Shown piece by piece: positions 54,761 through 64,000 of a stretch of DNA of 64,000 nucleotides. A program made the translations under genes and the position numbers. Source of the stretch: Yponomeuta sedellus (Eukaryota; Arthropoda; Insecta; Lepidoptera; Yponomeutidae); NCBI GenBank assembly GCA_934045075.1, contig OW203726.1:22321488-22385487 (forward strand), given 5' to 3'. Each line of letters starts with the position of its first letter. Position 1 is the stretch's first letter. The notes beneath the pieces are model-generated. The model ran no database searches and was not told the DNA's origin. It worked only from the letters and a program-made list of their open reading frames with translations.

Positions 54761-55032
54761 CAGGAACAATCCACACAGCAGCCATGCCAAGACCGCGGCC
54801 GGAATACCAAACCGCGCAGTTACTCCTTACTATCTGTCAAACCATAAAATAAAGTAGGCACCAAATCGGGGGATGTTTATAGTTTTATATTCTCTGACGC
54901 CGAAATATTTGCCGAAGTGGGTACTTGCGCCCGTCTCAAGCGGGAAGATCCGGCACGTTATTTTATGGGCCCCATTTGTAGGGTCTTTAGGAATAATTTT
55001 GGTTTAAAATACAATATAGTTGCGATTTCTTA

Positions 55033-55092
<60 letters not shown>

Positions 55093-55310
55093 CGAACACA
55101 TACAAAATAATTACAAATGTACTTAGTACAATTGGCGGCCTTATTGCTAAAAGAAATATACTTTTACTATATATATATATATATACATAAAAGTAAAAGT
55201 ATATTTCTTTTAGCAATAAAGCCGCCAATTGTACTAAGTACATTTGTAATTATTTTGTATGTGTTCTTTTTTTCCAGTGTACCATATAGAATATTCTTGT
55301 CTTATCTTAT
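55033..55310. repeat. TA repeat and LINE 3' UTR palindrome
   Basis: A TA dinucleotide run (about 55033-55088) is followed by two inverted copies of the Jockey-like LINE 3' UTR (about 55097-55169 and 55190-55264). They match almost perfectly and are separated by a second short TA run. The right copy continues to the 3' end near 55310. The three reading frames here are TA-repeat artefacts. Confidence 0.75.
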
Positions 55311-55561
55311 ATTTTTAGTACCAGTGTAATTCGTTGTTCAAGCTAATTGGATATTATTCTAGTATGTTATAATATCTTAGTAATATGAAAAGTTGCCTCC
55401 CTCTGAATACTTGCTTTTCTTTTTCTCCAATTCGTGGTAAGCGTTACTGGTTGTACAATTACTTAACATACTTCATTGTTACGTAAGATGCTGTTACCAC
55501 TCATTGTTCAATTGTTTGTTTTCTCTAATATAATATATTAAATAGCACACTGATTCGGTTG

Positions 55562-55757
55562 CGGTTGTCGTAAAAGGCGACTACAAACCGGGGGGTGGGC
55601 AGCAGCGCCCCCTGCAGTACAATTCCACCGGTCTGCGATCCCCAAACGGCATGCCCAGCGTGGGGATTATGGGCACTACCCCTTATGATAGCGCTATGTG
55701 GCGCTCTTTAGGGGAGGGCTATGTCCAGCAGTGGACTAGTATAGCCTGACGACGACG
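55562..55757 (+). mobile_element. RTE-tailed element, GAC-tail subfamily
   Basis: TTGTCGTAAAAGGCGACTAC, the GC-rich body and the CTAGTATAGCCTGACGACGA tail. Confidence 0.65.
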
Positions 55758-55930
55758 ACGACCATTTTTTTGCGTGATTTCGCAGTTTTATACATGTTCC
55801 ACATCACACACATTTTTGGGACAAAATCGCGAAGTGAAAAATCGTTTGTTTGTTGAAAAAATGTTTTCCTTAATTTCAGCAAATTTCTAAATTGAGAATT
55901 TTTAGTAAATACTTAATTTTATTATTATTA

Positions 55931-56071
55931 TACTATTTTTATTTTTAATGGACTAACCCGTGCTAAGGAGTGAGTCGCCCATTAGCTCAGTTGGAAAGAG
56001 CGCTGGCACGGATAGCCAGAGGTCGCGGGTTCGAATCCCGGCATGGGTGGAATTTTTAGCATCTAAATATG
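55931..56071 (+). mobile_element. FB-family SINE foldback
   Basis: Antisense TACTATTTTTATTTTTAATG to GTGCTAAGGA, then sense GTGAGTCGCCC, the tRNA-like core and TCTAAATAT. Flanking TATTATTATTAT repeats fit a target duplication but are of low complexity. Confidence 0.7.
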
Positions 56072-56449
56072 TATTATTATTATTAAATTATTTATTGTAC
56101 CAATAAAGATTGTACATGTACAGTTGGCGGGCTTAGTACTAAATAGTATTTTATTCTATCCAACCAACAGGTGACGTGGAGAGGTAATTCTGTTTCAAAA
56201 ATTTCTAAGGAAAGAGCGTGACAGAACTTTACTAAGTATTTACTTAGAGAAAATTTTAATTCAGAAACCGGTCCTTAATTACGCTTGTTTTGATCTCGAG
56301 CTCAGTGGCAGTTTTGTCAAGATCGTGAAACCGACCATGCGGGTTCTATTCCCAACTTTTCATTTAAAAGTTGTTCTTGAAGTATGAGATGAAATATTTA
56401 AGTTGAAAGACGCAGTGGTAAAAATTACTAGCACTGCGTCTTTCAACTT

Positions 56450-56995
56450 AGGGCCAAGTCTGGGTTGGCGGAGGATTATAAAACACCGCCATGCCTTACC
56501 GTCAGAAGTTATCAAGTCACCCATAAGGCCTCCGACATGGCTTAACGACTGCCATTACATGACAGCCGGCACCAACGGCGTTACGTGCCTTGCGAAGCAC
56601 AGAAACGCTCGGAAAAATGCCACTAGCGGTAGTCACGGGACGGTCTACCATCCTGCAACTGACCGCGTCTGTTGTTCCTTAACTCAAGTGATTCCAATCA
56701 CTCCGTTCGGCTTCCTAGTTAGTTAGTTAGTTAGTTAGACCTGAGATTTCCGCACTTAGCCTCATAGTTGGGCCATTGTACGTAGCAGGCGCTGAGGTAG
56801 GCTAACACCTCAGACACTAGGGTTTTCTCACGATGTTTTCCTTCACCGTCAGCGAGTATAGTATTGCTACTATAATTTCACAAATGTATCTAACTTAGAA
56901 AACAAAGTCATTGTTACATGCCGGGGTACAAACCCACGCCCTCCCGATTGAGAAGCCGGAGTTCTACACCGCTCCGCTACCACCGCTCTGAGTGG
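56450..56995 (-). mobile_element. 5S-SINE followed by SINE D
   Basis: 56450-56712 is an antisense 5S-SINE. A GTTA repeat follows at 56716-56738. 56745-56995 is an antisense SINE D with its head (GCGGTGGTAGCGG-like, read on the minus strand) near 56990. Confidence 0.6.
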
Positions 56996-56999
56996 CTTC

Positions 57000-57599
57000 C
57001 TATAGCAATAGGAAGCCACTGCAACTGGAAGAGCAAATATAAATAAAACAGGACGCGAGTGCTGGCCTTCACAACCATATTTAATTAAGGAACCCTGAAT
57101 TTGAAAACAGACACTGCTCCGCTGGAAAATAATAAGTAAAAGGAATGGGGAATTCTTCAGAAAAGGATCAGCAGCGTTATTCAAAAGACGCCGTAAAGCA
57201 AAACGATATAGCCGGCGTTTTGTAATAAATACCACCGAGATGCAATAACGACACTGGCGTTAAAAAGGTGCTATCAAATGTGGTGTGCTATTGTGCGATG
57301 ACAATGAATTACCAATTCACGGTGGGCACACGTCGTGGTTAAGCCCATACTGAACAAATATAGGCTCGCATTCTCCCGTTATTAGAATCTGTCAGAGTTA
57401 CATACCTACATTTATGTTATAAAGATCCCGAAATAGTTTATTTTTCAGATTCCTTCAGCATATTTAAGTGCAAAATCAGTAAATTTTGTCATTTTTTACA
57501 TATTGATAATAATAAAAAAAAAAACTTTCGTTTTGGTCAAAAGTAAAAAAGAATGTAAATACGTATATCTAGTTTTTAAGTAATTGTTCTTGCTTTATA
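57000..57599. other. Unassigned
   Basis: The 121-codon minus frame at 56870-57235 overlaps the SINE and shows no domain. The AT-rich remainder has no gene. Confidence 0.3.
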
Positions 57600-57965
57600 C
57601 GAAGGCTGTGGAAAGTATAGGCCATACTTCATCATGGGGGCCAAGTCTGGATTAGTGCCTCCACCAATCCGGACTTGGCCCCCAAGACTAGTGGCTGGTC
57701 TTCGCAAGACTCGCAAGTCTCGCAAGACTTGTGGCTGGTCTTACTGTCAGAAGTTTTCAAGCCGCCCTAAGGCCTCTGAATTGACTTAACGACAGCCATC
57801 TATCGACGGCAGCCGGCACCAGCTGCTTAACGTGCCTCGCGAAGCTCGGAACCGCTCGTAAAAATGCCACTAGCGTTAGTCATAGACGGTTTATTCATCC
57901 ACGCACTGAACGCGCCCTGTGTTGCTTAACCTTCGTGATCGTTGGGCTGCGAGCGATTCGATGCA
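57600..57965 (-). mobile_element. Diverged 5S-SINE subfamily with internal rearrangement
   Basis: The GGGGGCCAAGTCTGGATTAG region is followed by its own inverted copy (CCAATCCGGACTTGGCCCCC) and short GCAAGACT repeats. The regular body then continues to 57965. Confidence 0.5.
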
Positions 57966-58015
57966 GTGCTTGAGACATTTAAAATGAAAAATCATTGGAT
58001 AGCTAAATAACTTCT

Positions 58016-58928
58016 GAGTGCTTGGTGCGAGTTTGACAGATCCAATCGAATAATTTTACTACCGCGTTAATTGAGCATTGAGTAGTGAGTATGAGTAAGT
58101 TAACCGTTCGATCTGGCAACACGCTGTCACATACAACTCACACTCGCGTTTATTCATGTTTTGGCTGGTAAACGTGTCCACTTCTCAACGTATCCCATTA
58201 CAACTCGCACTCAGCAATTTTAATTTCCATACTTGTCGCTAGGTGGCGCTTCCGCAATGCTATAGAAATATGAGTTTACGTTGACGCGATAGAGTAGTTA
58301 AAAAACTCGCACTGAGTGCTAAGTGCGAGTTTTTTAACTACTCGATCGCGTTAGCGTAAACTCATATTTCTATGGCATCGAGGAAGCGCCACCTAGCGAC
58401 AAGTATGGAAATTAAAATTGCTGAGTGCGAGTTGTAATGGTTTACGTTGAGAAGTGAACACGTTTACTAGCCAAAACACGAATAAACGCGAGTGCGAGCT
58501 GTACTGTGACAGCGTTTTGCCAGTTCGAACAGTTAACTTACTCATACTCACTACTCGATGCTCGATTAACGCGGTAGTAAAGTTATTCGATTAGATCTGT
58601 CAAACTCGCACTAAGCACTCTGAATGCTTAGTGCGAGTTTGACAGATCCAATCGAATAACTTTACTACCGCGTTAATCGAGCATTGAGTAGTGAGTATGA
58701 GTAAGTTAACCGTTCGAACTGGCAAAACGCTGTCACAGTACAACTCGCACTCGCGTTTATTCGTGTTTTGGCTAGTAAACGTGTTCACTTCTCAACGTAA
58801 ACCATTACAACTCGCACTCAGCAATTTTAATTTCCATACTTGTCGCTAGGTGGCGCTTCCGCAATGCTATAGAAATATGAGTTTACGTTGACGCGATCGA
58901 GTAGTTAAAAAACTCGCACTGAGCACTC
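58016..58928. mobile_element. Three-unit inverted MITE array
   Basis: Three about 305-bp copies of the 26736 MITE are joined end to end in alternating orientation: 58016-58314 minus, 58315-58620 plus, 58622-58928 minus. Junctions share or nearly share terminal bases (ACTCGCACTGAGTGCTAAGT at the first join). Internal reading frames are shadows. Confidence 0.85.
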
Positions 58929-59430
58929 TGTTTAGAGTAGAAGTGTGATTTTGGCTACACTGTACTTGACAGTTGTTGCCAAAATCACACTTCTAACATT
59001 GACCTCTTGTTTTTGTTGCATGTGAAACGTGTAAATTGTGTGGCAATTAGATTGCCGGGCTTATATCTTCGTGTGGAGTGTGAAATAAGTTCAGGGACGG
59101 ATCCCGTATTAACAGTTTTGGTGTTGGGCGACGGATCGCCCAAAATACTGAATATATTTTGATGAAAAACGCGGTGCCGTGAAAAAGCACTGCAGGTAGC
59201 TTTTTGGGGAAAGTGCTCTTGGGGATAGACGGGGAAGTCTAGGGATCCCCAAACCTCAGTGCACCCATCCCGAACGGCACCGGCTGCCAAGTCGACAGGC
59301 GTCGACGCGGACAGACTCTGTGTCTTGTTATTTCATTAGTTTTTAGTTTAGTTTTTAAGTGGGTCCTTTACCCAACAACTTCCTTATATTGTTATAAAAT
59401 AAATAAATAACTTCCACACTACACAAACTT
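58929..59430. other. Unclassified element with hairpins
   Basis: GAAGTGTGATTTTGGC pairs with GCCAAAATCACACTTC (58938-58996). Further short hairpins (TTGGGCGACGGATCGCCCAA) and a GGATCCCCAAACC segment follow. It ends ATAAAATAAATAAATAA with AACTTCC on both sides, which suggests a retroposed RNA. The family was not recognised. Confidence 0.35.
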
Positions 59431-59579
59431 GTCCATGTCGCAAACCTTGCGCTATGCTAATTATGCAACAACATCACAGACACAGAAATGCACCCAGATT
59501 GAGGCCAGTTTCTTGAGGTCTTAATAAGCTAATCATCAAAGCTATTTTGCATCTAGTACATTTTTTGTGTACATGTGGA

Positions 59580-59755
59580 GAGGATGAAGGAAGAAAGATT
59601 GACGAAACAAATATATATTGCAAATGTGAGTGGAAGGGCCTTTAAGGGACGTCCCAGGTGGACAAACATCGACCAAATAGGGGATGTATTAGCAAAGGGG
59701 AAGATAAAAAGTACGTTGGTCTCTGCCTACCCCTCTGGGATACAGGCGTGAGGTG
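59580..59755 (+). pseudogene. LINE ORF C-terminal scrap
   Basis: Reading the plus strand gives NVSGRAFKGRPRWTNIDQIG and DVLAKGKIKS, then LVSAYPSGIQA and a stop. Compared with 60911-61130 about 85 internal bases are deleted. It is the 3' end of the LINE family also seen at 30485-31065. Confidence 0.6.
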
Positions 59756-59936
59756 ATGTATGTATGTATGTATGTATGTATGTATGTATGTATGTATGTA
59801 TGTATGTATGTATGTATGTATGTATGTATGTATGTATGTATGTATGTATGTATGTATGTATGTATGTATGTATGTATGTATGTATGTATGTATGTATGTA
59901 TGTATGTATGTATGTATGTATGTATGTATGTATGTA
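59756..59936. repeat. ATGT tetranucleotide microsatellite, about 45 units
   Basis: 181 bp of uninterrupted ATGT directly after the LINE stop and GTGATG. The long Tyr-Val-Cys-Met and Ile-His-Thr-Tyr frames on both strands are repeat artefacts. Confidence 0.97.
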
Positions 59937-59999
59937 CGTGCATTTTTTATGGTTTTGCAATAAAGTCTCTAGCTTAGTTTTTTTTGATAAACGTTTCAC

Positions 60000-60165
60000 T
60001 ATAGGACACAGGCCCTCTCTCAGAGAGAGATTATGGGCTTAATTACCACGAGTATCCACCGTGGGTTGTAAATTTTAAGCTCTGAGATATTTGAACACCT
60101 TACACATTCAGGTTTCATCACAATGTTTTTCTTCACGGTTAGCGAGTGGTATTACTATCTATCTT
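60000..60165 (-). mobile_element. SINE D body fragment
   Basis: GGACACAGGCCCTCTCTCAG to TTCACGGTTAGCGAGTGG, antisense. Confidence 0.5.
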
Positions 60166-60910
60166 TCTCTACACCTATTGATCTGTCAACAAAAGGAAAC
60201 CTGCCGGAACACGCCTTCTGACTCGTGATCAGGGTCTGATTATTATCAGCATGGCATAAAAAGTAATGTAAGAAAATAACGTCATCACGTTCCATGCACG
60301 GGCACCTTTACCCGTACCAAATACAGCGAAGCAGAGGAAACCGCGGCCATAATTGCAAATGGGCCGTTTAAGACCGTATACATTCGCAACTTTATCGTGC
60401 GTTCATGATTTTAGGTGTGCGCCGTAAACAATCTACTCTTTTCCTGCCCCAAATCCCAAATACTCGTTTGTTTTTGTTGGGATTTCTACTCGGAGATACT
60501 TTTGGGGCTGGTTAAATTACAGCCCCAAGATTTTGCCCTAAGATAAATTCAATTAGGTTAACAATACAGTGACATTTGAGGGGGAGTAGTTATTTTGATA
60601 ACTGTGGTAAGCCAAATGCGTGAACGCTATTGAAAAATATCTAGAATTCATCAAACAACATAATGATTCTCTGCTGTTGTATAAACATATAATTAAGTCA
60701 AAGTCAATAAACATAAATTTTTGAACTAAAACTTTCGTAAGCACAACGCATTGTAGACTTTTAGTCCGGATCTACTTACGGGTGTTGTTATATCGGAAGA
60801 GTCCATTTAAAAATAAACATTTATTTACTATAAAAATCAAATATTTTCTCAATTAACGTCAAATCTGTTAGCTGTTATTGAAGTACAATTTATTCTTAAC
60901 AAAGAATTGA
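60166..60910. other. Unassigned, with a MITE end
   Basis: About 60715-60810 matches the sequence around 51030-51110 in inverse orientation, including the TCCGGATCTACTTACGG MITE end. No gene. Confidence 0.35.
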
Positions 60911-61160
60911 ATGTGAGTGGAAAGGCTGGTAAGGGACGTCCCAAGCGGACAAACATCGACCAAATAGGGGAAGTAGTAGCAAAGGGAAAGATAAAAAGCT
61001 ACTCGGAACCGGCATGCGTGCATGCAACGACTTATGAATATCGATGAAGCGAAAGTGATCTGTCAGGATCGTGGCAAGTGGCAGTCCCTGGTCTCTGCCT
61101 ACCCCTCTAGGATACAGGCGTGAGGTTATGTATATGTATGTATTATATGTATGTAGAGCT
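60911..61160 (+). pseudogene. LINE ORF C-terminal fragment
   Basis: Plus-strand translation shows GRPKRTNIDQIGEVVAKGKI then NRHACMQRLMNIDEAKVICQ and DRGKWQSLVSAYPSRIQA with a stop, then TATGTAT-type repeats. The frame is short and lacks the RT core. It is the intact reference for the deletion seen at 59580. Confidence 0.6.
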
Positions 61161-61177
61161 TAACTAAGAAATATGAT

Positions 61178-61346
61178 TGTTTTATATTTGGGTGTGATTA
61201 TTTAAACACTTGCTTGGTTAACGCATTATATTTATATTTGCAAGATACAGGCAGATAGCACAGTAGACATGAGAGAGTTTACGAGAGCCAGAGACAGAGG
61301 GCGACACCGTTTTTCTAGTGATGTGGTACAGTATAGTGATGTGACA
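61178..61346 (-). repeat. 3' LTR of the gypsy-type element
   Basis: 169 bp, TGTTTTATAT...GTGACA on the plus strand. Confidence 0.88.
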
Positions 61347-61671
61347 TCTCCTTTTTTTTAAACAAAATAAAAGTCATTGACTGGACAAATGGACTTATTA
61401 CTAATTATTACACCTTTTAAGTGTTTGACACTTGTTATACTTATCTTAGTTAAGTTTTACCTATTGACACATTTAACAATTTCACATACTGGATTATAAT
61501 TATTTTATTTAGTAGGTCTTTTACAATTTTATTAATGAATTTGACATTTATCTAGATCTTTTCCTTTTTTGTTTTTTTTTTGAACGCAACCTTAGTCTAC
61601 TTATTCTATGACAATAAATGACATCCATTTTAGAGTAAGAGGTTATGTTTACTTTATAACAATGAAAACAC

Positions 61672-61930
61672 TCATGTACAAAAATTAGGCTTTCTATACA
61701 TGTTAGCCTCTGTTCTAGGTTCTGCAACTCGTGGATGTGTATAATGTGTAGTTTTTGGTTTCAAAATGTGTTGTCTGTTCCTACGATATTGACTTTTATC
61801 AACTGTACTTTCTACAATATAACTACGTGGTTCTGGACCTACTTGGACTATTTTACCTGGACTCCAGACCTCTTCTGGCTTATGTTTGAAATAGACATTA
61901 TCTCCCAAATGTAGTGACTCTAAAACTTTA
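61672..61930 (-). pseudogene. Integrase C-terminal tail of the gypsy-type element
   Basis: Minus-strand coding LHLGDNVYFKHKPEEVWSPG and KIVQVGPEPRSYIVES resembles the C-terminal, SH3-like end of Ty3/gypsy integrase. There is no ATG (the first codon of the open run is TTG), and the frame upstream is closed by stops. The catalytic core is absent. Confidence 0.6.
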
Positions 61931-62058
61931 CTGTTTCTGTTGTAATAAACAATTGATTAAATTTTTTGTTGTTTATTTCTATCCTGCACTATTTTCTGAT
62001 CTTTCTTCAGTCTGTTTGGTTGACATTTCTTGAAAAGTGACTTTGTTTATCTTTTTTA

Positions 62059-63432
62059 TTATTTTAAAGACTTGCAGGTGACTCTGCCCAAAATATTTTT
62101 GCATTTTAGGTCGACTATATGGAAATTTACACTATGTAACTTATCATTGAGTCTAACTTGCAGGTTGACTTCCCCTACAGTTGGTATTATTTCACCACTA
62201 AATGTAGACAGTGTGAATTGACTTTTCATGATTGCACTATGTGGAATGTTGAGTGTTTGGAATGTGTCTAGCGCTAAAATGTTTGTGTCTGCGCCTGTGT
62301 CTAGCAAAAAATTTACTTGTTTCTCATTTATCAACAAAATTGTGTCCCATGACTTTTCATGACTTGACTGACTGACTTGAACTGAACCTAGAAACAGCAA
62401 AGGCTTTTCTGTCTGTGTCTCTGGTATCTCAGTTTCTATTATATTTACCTGCCTGTTTTTACATACACTAGCAAAGTGATTAAATTTGTGACATTTATGA
62501 CATTTGACTCCTATAGCTGGACATTTGACTCTATGTCTCTGACCACACTTTCCACACACTGGACCGTGACTTGATGACTTTTGTTGACCTGTGGACGACG
62601 ATTTGGATCTATACTGCGCTGACTTGTTCCTGTCATGACTCCGATTCTGTCTTTGTTGTTCTTGACTTTGACGATGGTGTGCTGCGACTGCATGCACCTG
62701 CCCAACAATTGAATTCGTAGCCTGCTCTAAGACTTTCGCTTGCTGTCTCGTAGACTCATATCGCTTCGCAACATCTACGGCTCCATCCAACGTTTTTGGT
62801 TGCTCTTCTAGAATGCGCTCCTTAATGTACTGGTTGTTCCCGTTCAGGTTCCAGAATATGTCTCGTAGTAGATTGTCCTGTAAATCTCCAAATTCACATG
62901 ACTGACTTAGATTTCTTAGATCTGTAATATATGCGTCTATTGATTCATTTTGACCTTGTCGTCGGTTAAACAGTTTATGTCTCTCCATAGTTATATTGAC
63001 TTTTGGCATAAAGTATTGCTCGAATTTGTCTGTAAGAGCTTTGAATGTAACTGTGTCTATGTCTAGGCCAAAGGAGTAAAAAATGTTCAGTGCATCTGTG
63101 CCTAAGTTGTGCAATAACATTGCGACTTTCCTGCCATCTTCTTCATCTTCTAACCTATTGGCTCTCAGATAGATTTTGAGCTTTGTATTTCAAGTCTTCC
63201 ACTCGTAAGGCATGTTTTGGCTTTGTATGTTCAACTGTTCTATCGACTTCATTGTGTTGAGTTCAGACACGGCACTATCCCTTGATGACTTATAATGTTT
63301 AGGGTACGCACCTTTGTATTTGTTGACGAACTCAGACTCCGACTTTTCAGGTATCGATGTGGTCGCTTGTAATGGCGGCTGTATGGCATTGGTGGCGAAC
63401 TCGAATTCATTCGTATCTTCCCCATCCGACAT
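62059..63432 (-). pseudogene. Gag-protease of the gypsy-type element, with one in-frame stop
   Basis: The likely start is the ATG at 63430-63432 (MSDGEDTNEFEF), about 40 bases after the primer-binding site. A single in-frame TGA at 63190-63192 follows EWKT, after which the same frame is open to 62059. The gag region includes KFEQYFMPKVNITMERHKLF and FNRRQGQNESIDAYITDLR, typical of Ty3/gypsy gag. Nucleocapsid zinc knuckles lie in CGKCGQRHRVKC and CHKCHKFNHFASVC. The protease has FLLDTGADTNIL with the catalytic Asp. The frame ends at NILGRVTCKSLK, before any RT. Confidence 0.8.
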
Positions 63433-63473
63433 TGATTTATATTGGAAATGAGATTTCTACACTTCTGACACCA

Positions 63474-63642
63474 TGTTTTATATTTGGGTGTGATTATTTA
63501 AACACTTGCTTGGTTAACGCATTATATTTATATTTGCAAGATACAGGCAGATAGCACAGTAGACATGAGCGAGTTTACGAGAACCAGAGACAGAGGGCGA
63601 CACCGTTTTTCTAGTGATGTGGTACAGTATAGTGATGTAACA
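63474..63642 (-). repeat. 5' LTR of the gypsy-type element
   Basis: 169 bp, three differences from the other LTR (for example GAGCGAG versus GAGAGAG). Confidence 0.88.
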
Positions 63643-63831
63643 ATGATATGGCATTTATTATATTTCGTGATTATATTGTTGTTGATTTCTCTTTTTTGGA
63701 CGCAGCAATGGAGTAACGAAGGAAACATTAGATGATACTTGGATTGATTCTTTCATAATTTTGTTTAACATCGAAACTGACACCTCTTTATTACTAAAGA
63801 TGACTCAAATATTCTTCAAACAAAGGTTTAT

Positions 63832-64000
63832 AAATAATAAATAAATAAATATTCATGGACATATTACACAGATCTTACTAAGTACAACTAAATGACTTGT
63901 GTTATAGGTGCTAACTCGACGATAAATTTAAGACATCGATAACATCCAAGATCCGAGACAAACTATAAAAGTTCGTTTTCTAGTTTGACCCGGCCGGGGA
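63832..64000 (-). mobile_element. tRNA-derived SINE B, cut by the window edge
   Basis: AATAAATAAATATTCATGGA through GTCTAGTTTGACCCGGCCGGGGA-type sequence, antisense. The tRNA-like head lies beyond 64000. Confidence 0.65.

Larger units (their letters stand above)
61178..63642 (-). mobile_element. Ty3/gypsy-type LTR element, pol deleted
   Basis: Two 169-bp LTRs differ at three positions, and a perfect 5-bp target duplication ATGAT flanks them (61173-61177, 63643-63647). On the minus strand the 5' LTR is followed directly by TGGTGTCAGAAGTGTAG, which resembles the complement of a tRNA-Leu 3' end. A polypurine AAAAAAAAGGAGA precedes the 3' LTR. The 2.1-kb interior has gag-protease and an integrase tail but no RT, RNase H or integrase core. 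Confidence 0.9.

Noticed and set aside
55034..55329. Reading frames rich in Ile-Tyr
   Set aside because: Produced by TA repeats and a palindromic LINE 3' UTR.
56870..57235. 121-codon minus-strand frame
   Set aside because: Its C-terminal half is SINE D sequence, so the frame is accidental.
59689..60042. Several long reading frames on both strands over the ATGT repeat
   Set aside because: They are four-residue periodic translations of a tetranucleotide microsatellite.

Overview
The window looks like a gene-poor, repeat-dense stretch of a lepidopteran (moth or butterfly) nuclear genome. The base composition is AT-rich. There is no operon-like coding, no convincing multi-exon host gene, and almost everything recognisable is a transposable element. 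The repeat set points to Lepidoptera: AT-inserting Helitrons ending in CTAG, RTE-type LINE tails, several tRNA-derived SINEs, a SINE with a 5S rRNA-like head, TTAA-flanked piggyBac relatives, and Tc1/pogo-like MITEs. Family assignments rest on motifs recognised by eye; no database was searched.

Layout. 0-16 kb: SINE, LINE and MITE mosaic, including a tandem Helitron pair (7.9-8.3 kb) and a GC-rich promoter-like island (13.2-13.5 kb). 16.7-21.7 kb: a piggyBac remnant lacking its catalytic core, a pogo-like TIR element with PHD-like coding, a long tandem copy of a tRNA-like SINE, and a near-perfect 191-bp foldback. 22.3-23.9 kb: a degenerate tandem array split by SINE units. 24-35.9 kb: mixed repeats, including a Helitron sitting in a LINE. 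35,937-42,062: a young BEL/Pao LTR retrotransposon with 404-bp LTRs differing at one base and a perfect 5-bp target duplication. Its gag-protease-RT frame is long and open, but the RNase H/integrase junction is deleted and frameshifted. 45.6-51.1 kb: a tandem segmental duplication of about 2.5 kb whose two copies differ by later insertions. 55-61 kb: LINE palindromes, a three-unit inverted MITE array, and a 181-bp ATGT tetranucleotide repeat at a LINE tail. 61,178-63,642: a minus-strand Ty3/gypsy-type element keeping gag-protease and an integrase tail only.

The most unusual signal is one dispersed family with a tRNA-like core, found about sixteen times. Many copies are foldbacks flanked by 10-14 bp target duplications. 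In these one end of the insertion is the antisense copy of a distal A-rich tail, the other end is the sense copy of a proximal tail ending in GGTTTTTAAA, and the inner junction varies. Two copies contain tandem units. This suggests target-primed insertion begun from both sides of the break on RNAs with two alternative 3' ends. One copy has its empty site preserved in the sister segmental duplicate in this same window. A second notable family, with about fifteen copies or fragments, carries the internal control region of 5S rRNA, so it appears to be a 5S-derived SINE.
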